The position numbers and the translations under genes are program-made. This document shows positions 54,201-55,596 of a DNA stretch of 55,596 bases, one piece after another. The DNA comes from an uncultured Pirellulaceae bacterium (GTDB lineage Bacteria; Planctomycetota; Planctomycetia; Pirellulales; Pirellulaceae): assembly GCA_905480545.1 (NCBI GenBank), contig CAJQQR010000092.1, positions 1 through 55,596 of the forward strand. Direction: 5' to 3'. The first letter of the stretch is position 1. The number at the start of each line of letters is the position of its first letter. The notes under the pieces are model-generated. The model was not told the origin of the DNA, searched no databases, and was given only the letters and a program-made list of their open reading frames with translations.

Positions 54201-54697
54201 CGGTTTGCGTCGAATTCCTGAACGGTCGCGATGACGTTTAAGTACGTTGGACTTTTTTTATCATTATCAATCACACTTACAGAATCAGAAATGTGATTTG
54301 AAACCCACACTTCCTTTCCATCAGGGCGTAGGGCAATACTAACTGGATCGATGCCCACTGGAACACGGTGGATGACTTTTTGTGACTTTGCATCAATCAC
54401 GTCCACCGTGTCCGAGGGAGTGTTGACGACGAAAATTCGATTGTTTTGAATCGCTATCGGTCTAGCGTGTGGGCTCACAAACGTAGGATGACCAACGGCT
54501 GTGTTTTTTTTCTTTGACAACCTTCTTGTTTCGGATGTCAATGCTGGAGCGGATTTCGAATCGGACACAAGTTGACCAAAGACCAAGTCCTTTTCTGAAC
54601 GAAGCTTTTTGGGGTCAGTCTTTTCGATGGTCAGCATTGCGAAAGACGTGGCGAAAGCCATGGCGACTGAGGCACAAATCAAAGCTACTGTTTTCAC
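51296..54697 (-). CDS. Secreted YVTN propeller / diheme cytochrome / ankyrin protein
   Basis: 1133 residues. A signal peptide (3-22) precedes a YVTN-type propeller (about 70-470) with FVVNTPSDTVDVIDAKSQKV, VWVSNHISDSVSVID and similar blades. A cytochrome region carries C-A-S-C-H at 501-505 and C-G-D-C-H at 665-669, like a di-heme peroxidase/MauG-type electron carrier. Beta-rich segments (about 780-945, IPT-like) follow. The C-terminus (about 960-1118) is ankyrin repeats (TPLSLAAMRGQLEIIKILI; NTALHTAAFFCREDIVKLLL) closed by SIDLGLDLEKIRTDRP, the same cap as in the anti-sigma protein. The start is GTG 54697 with GAGGG seven bases upstream. It probably acts outside the cytoplasm as a redox sensor or enzyme. 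Confidence 0.92.
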   Translation of the reverse strand: MKTVALICASVAMAFATSFAMLTIEKTDPKKLRSEKDLVFGQLVSDSKSAPALTSETRRLSKKKNTAVGHPTFVSPHARPIAIQNNRIFVVNTPSDTVDVIDAKSQKVIHRVPVGIDPVSIALRPDGKEVWVSNHISDSVSVIDNDKKSPTYLNVIATVQEFDANRATSFDEPVGIAFASNEKAYVALSSENQIAVVDVAARKITNRLKIPAQDPRAIAVRNGKLYVIPFESNNKTQLSGGSRKNIDGELVTFDAWEHSITHNNVLSLGHVVDIVKHPDVPDRDLFVFDTETDKLIETVDSLGTLLYGLTVASDGTVFVAQTDARNDVNGRAGTKKHNISQLENRAFLNQITRINFDDGNDGTSERIELEPLPPQHPQPEKALATPFAIEISSDDSTLVVSAAASDKLFTVDAKSGRVLGRIGVDSVPRGIALQHEKSGQLASAWVLNAVSNTVSHVDLTDRDTPKVLSTVTLEDPTNTVLKRGRIAFETADASSTRTFSCASCHPDGHTDQLLWVLKTPVVSGGDQIMPRSTMPVRGLRDTEPYHWDGIPGDPYGGNNSAKVHGNTPPNSVAGDPHSSALHLIDGGLASTMAFEGEPLRNDEKKVGRLTSEQRDDMASFLLSIPFPPAQRRPYTDELTQRARDGFELFHILGDNDPSKRRPNVCGDCHRLPFLVSTNTPGTGMDAPTWRGAYDRYLILPQGRLNIMEFDFYARIANEGIPEKKMWQFSWGNRQRFNPIWDMVLEGSTGFSGALGRQVTLSKSTAKDEFTIDLMNALERSASEGAVVLEANGRLLKNEVSNSVELQWIDGKYISKTDGVQGLSSQEIILLAAGGSFVGTLTARHGSDADMIKSPQPAIWTLGPIEKQSGHQKFPILYPGTQTMKISGRHIRSDAKLIVDGHRANGSVTIENNDKVNIQLTSLPEPGLHLLQVQNPEGKFSNEFIFNVVESLDAVKELLAQRSGNDRDIRDAIAQAITRGDIDELRQVLKGQPRGVVNQRHRDSGSTPLSLAAMRGQLEIIKILIRRGARVNATNRDGNTALHTAAFFCREDIVKLLLAKGASTTTKSTRGETPIDVVSGKWSNELVGFYKLLDDSIDLGLDLEKIRTDRPNIAKVLQKQASEKESREKDRGRQ

Positions 54698-55056
54698 TGA
54701 ATCACCCTCTGAATTCGTTTGCCCGATAACCCTTTTGGATTACGGAATTTCGTTTGCAAGTTACCTCTACATACGATCGACGGACCGAGTATCGCATCTA
54801 ATTGATTCGAATCGTTGGAGCAACAAAACTTATAGAAGCCTATCCATACAGATTGAGCAAATCTGCCATAAATTTTCGAAAAATTATGCGAACGCGATCG
54901 AGGCCGAGAATCTACCGACTTTAGGTTCGTTTTTTCGATTTGCACAATTGGATTGTGCTCCAACACGAGGAGTACAAAAAAACGGACGTCGCAGGACGTC
55001 CGTTTGAGAATTTACTTTGGATCTTGGTTGGAAAAAAACCAAAAAGGTTGGGCTGG
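54698..55056. other. Intergenic region left of the partial adaptor gene
   Basis: 359 bases between two minus-strand genes. It contains the terminator of the partial gene and must carry the promoter for the YVTN/diheme operon. No further gene is supported. Confidence 0.5.
54976..55005 (-). terminator. Rho-independent terminator
   Basis: A perfect 11-bp stem (AAACGGACGTC with GACGTCCGTTT, loop GCAG on the + strand) followed on the minus strand by a run of T residues. It lies about 50 bases after the stop of the partial HlyD/EF-hand gene. Confidence 0.88.
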
Positions 55057-55596
55057 TCAACGCCCACCGGGACGACCACCGCCGGGACGGCTACCGCCTC
55101 TGCCGCCCATTTTGCTCATCAGATCTGTCCATTCCTTTTTAGAAATGGCACCATCTTTGTCGGTATCCATAGAACCGACTCGGCTTTTCATGCCGTCGTT
55201 GATTTCCGCACCCTCCAGCTTTCCGTTTCCATCAGCGTCCATTCGCTTAAAGAGCTCCGCAGGATCAAATCCTCCGCCTGAACCACCTTTTGAAGCTGAT
55301 CCCTTGGGAGGTCCACCTTTGCCTGCTTCTCCAGGTGGTCGAGAAGATTTCTTTTGTTCTGCTCGTTTTGTGGGATCCACTTTGGGAGCTTTGGAAGTGT
55401 CGCCAAACTTTGAAACATTATCCCTTGAGTCGCCCGTTGCCTCGTCACCATCACCACGTGCGGATTCAATCACTGCACGCGGATTTAATACAACATCTTC
55501 GCCTTCACTCAGGCCCTCTGTGACAACAACAAAATTGTCGTCGGTCGCTCCAATTTTCAAGGTTCGTTCTTCAGGTTCGCCCCTTCCGCCACTGGA
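55057..55596 (-). CDS. HlyD-type adaptor C-terminus with EF-hand tail (5' end outside window)
   Basis: The frame is open to the right edge; about 179 C-terminal residues are visible. The start (LKIGATDDNFVVVTEGLSEG then D-V-V-L-N-P-R) matches the end of the two HlyD-type adaptors at 45.5-49 kb. After a Gly/Pro/Lys-rich linker come two EF-hand loops (D-A-D-G-N-G-K-L-E and D-T-D-K-D-G-A-I-S) and a Gly/Arg/Pro-rich tail. Calcium binding is therefore expected outside the cytoplasm. The missing N-terminal part should contain the membrane anchor and lipoyl domain. A hairpin terminator follows the stop. Confidence 0.85.
   Translation of the reverse strand, partial: SSGGRGEPEERTLKIGATDDNFVVVTEGLSEGEDVVLNPRAVIESARGDGDEATGDSRDNVSKFGDTSKAPKVDPTKRAEQKKSSRPPGEAGKGGPPKGSASKGGSGGGFDPAELFKRMDADGNGKLEGAEINDGMKSRVGSMDTDKDGAISKKEWTDLMSKMGGRGGSRPGGGRPGGR

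Overview
The window looks like a chromosomal stretch of a marine planctomycete of the Pirellulaceae / Rhodopirellula type with moderate GC. This rests on the gene content: a Tat-exported Gfo/Idh/MocA oxidoreductase, a secreted Cys-type sulfatase, exported PQQ-type and YVTN-type beta-propellers, PVC-type CxxCH heme proteins, an FG-GAP/heme giant, a Ser/Thr kinase with a zinc-ribbon N-terminus, a Rhodopirellula-type ECF sigma factor, and many TTG/GTG starts. No tRNA, rRNA, CRISPR array, prophage or insertion sequence was seen, and there is no clear sign of a transferred island.

Layout. 1-9.5 kb: partial Gfo/Idh oxidoreductase, PolX, a giant DUF2339 membrane protein, a small membrane protein, a PQQ-like propeller and a ferritin. 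9.6-17.7 kb: alpha/beta hydrolase, TylF-type methyltransferase, an exported SAM methyltransferase, a YcgL-type nucleotidyltransferase, TrxB, CstA and a catalytically dead RNase HI relative. 18-24.4 kb: GlgB, then rpmF and the fatty-acid genes fabD-fabG-acpP-fabF, all on the + strand. 24.4-32.5 kb: sulfatase, an unknown secreted protein, a Tat-exported squalene/prenyltransferase-repeat protein, ManA, a membrane Ser/Thr kinase and Ndk. 33.2-36.3 kb: a 2-oxoacid:ferredoxin oxidoreductase pair (korA-korB).

36.5-37.9 kb holds the main discovery. One continuous 451-codon frame is interrupted only by four TGA codons. Each TGA sits at the first cysteine position of a heavy-metal-associated (HMA) motif, giving M-T-U-G-G-C. 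Each is followed about 20 nt downstream by a bulged hairpin with a GGUCU (once AGUCU) apical loop, closely resembling the E. coli fdhF SECIS loop. I read it as a lipoprotein with four tandem HMA domains and four selenocysteines. A standard gene caller would break it into an 85-residue stub and several fragments.

38-55.6 kb: a PhoD-like phosphatase and a 1503-residue FG-GAP/PVC-heme protein on the + strand. Then comes a minus-strand block read from right to left: a partial HlyD-like protein with an EF-hand tail; a secreted YVTN/diheme/ankyrin protein overlapping a small membrane protein; an ECF sigma factor overlapping its probable anti-sigma partner, which carries extracytoplasmic ankyrin repeats; two HlyD-type adaptors, one with a planctomycete cytochrome c domain inserted in its hairpin; and a MacB-type permease. 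The shared ankyrin end-cap motif and the overlapping genes suggest that the sigma, ankyrin and cytochrome genes form one envelope-sensing module next to an export system whose ATPase is not in the window.
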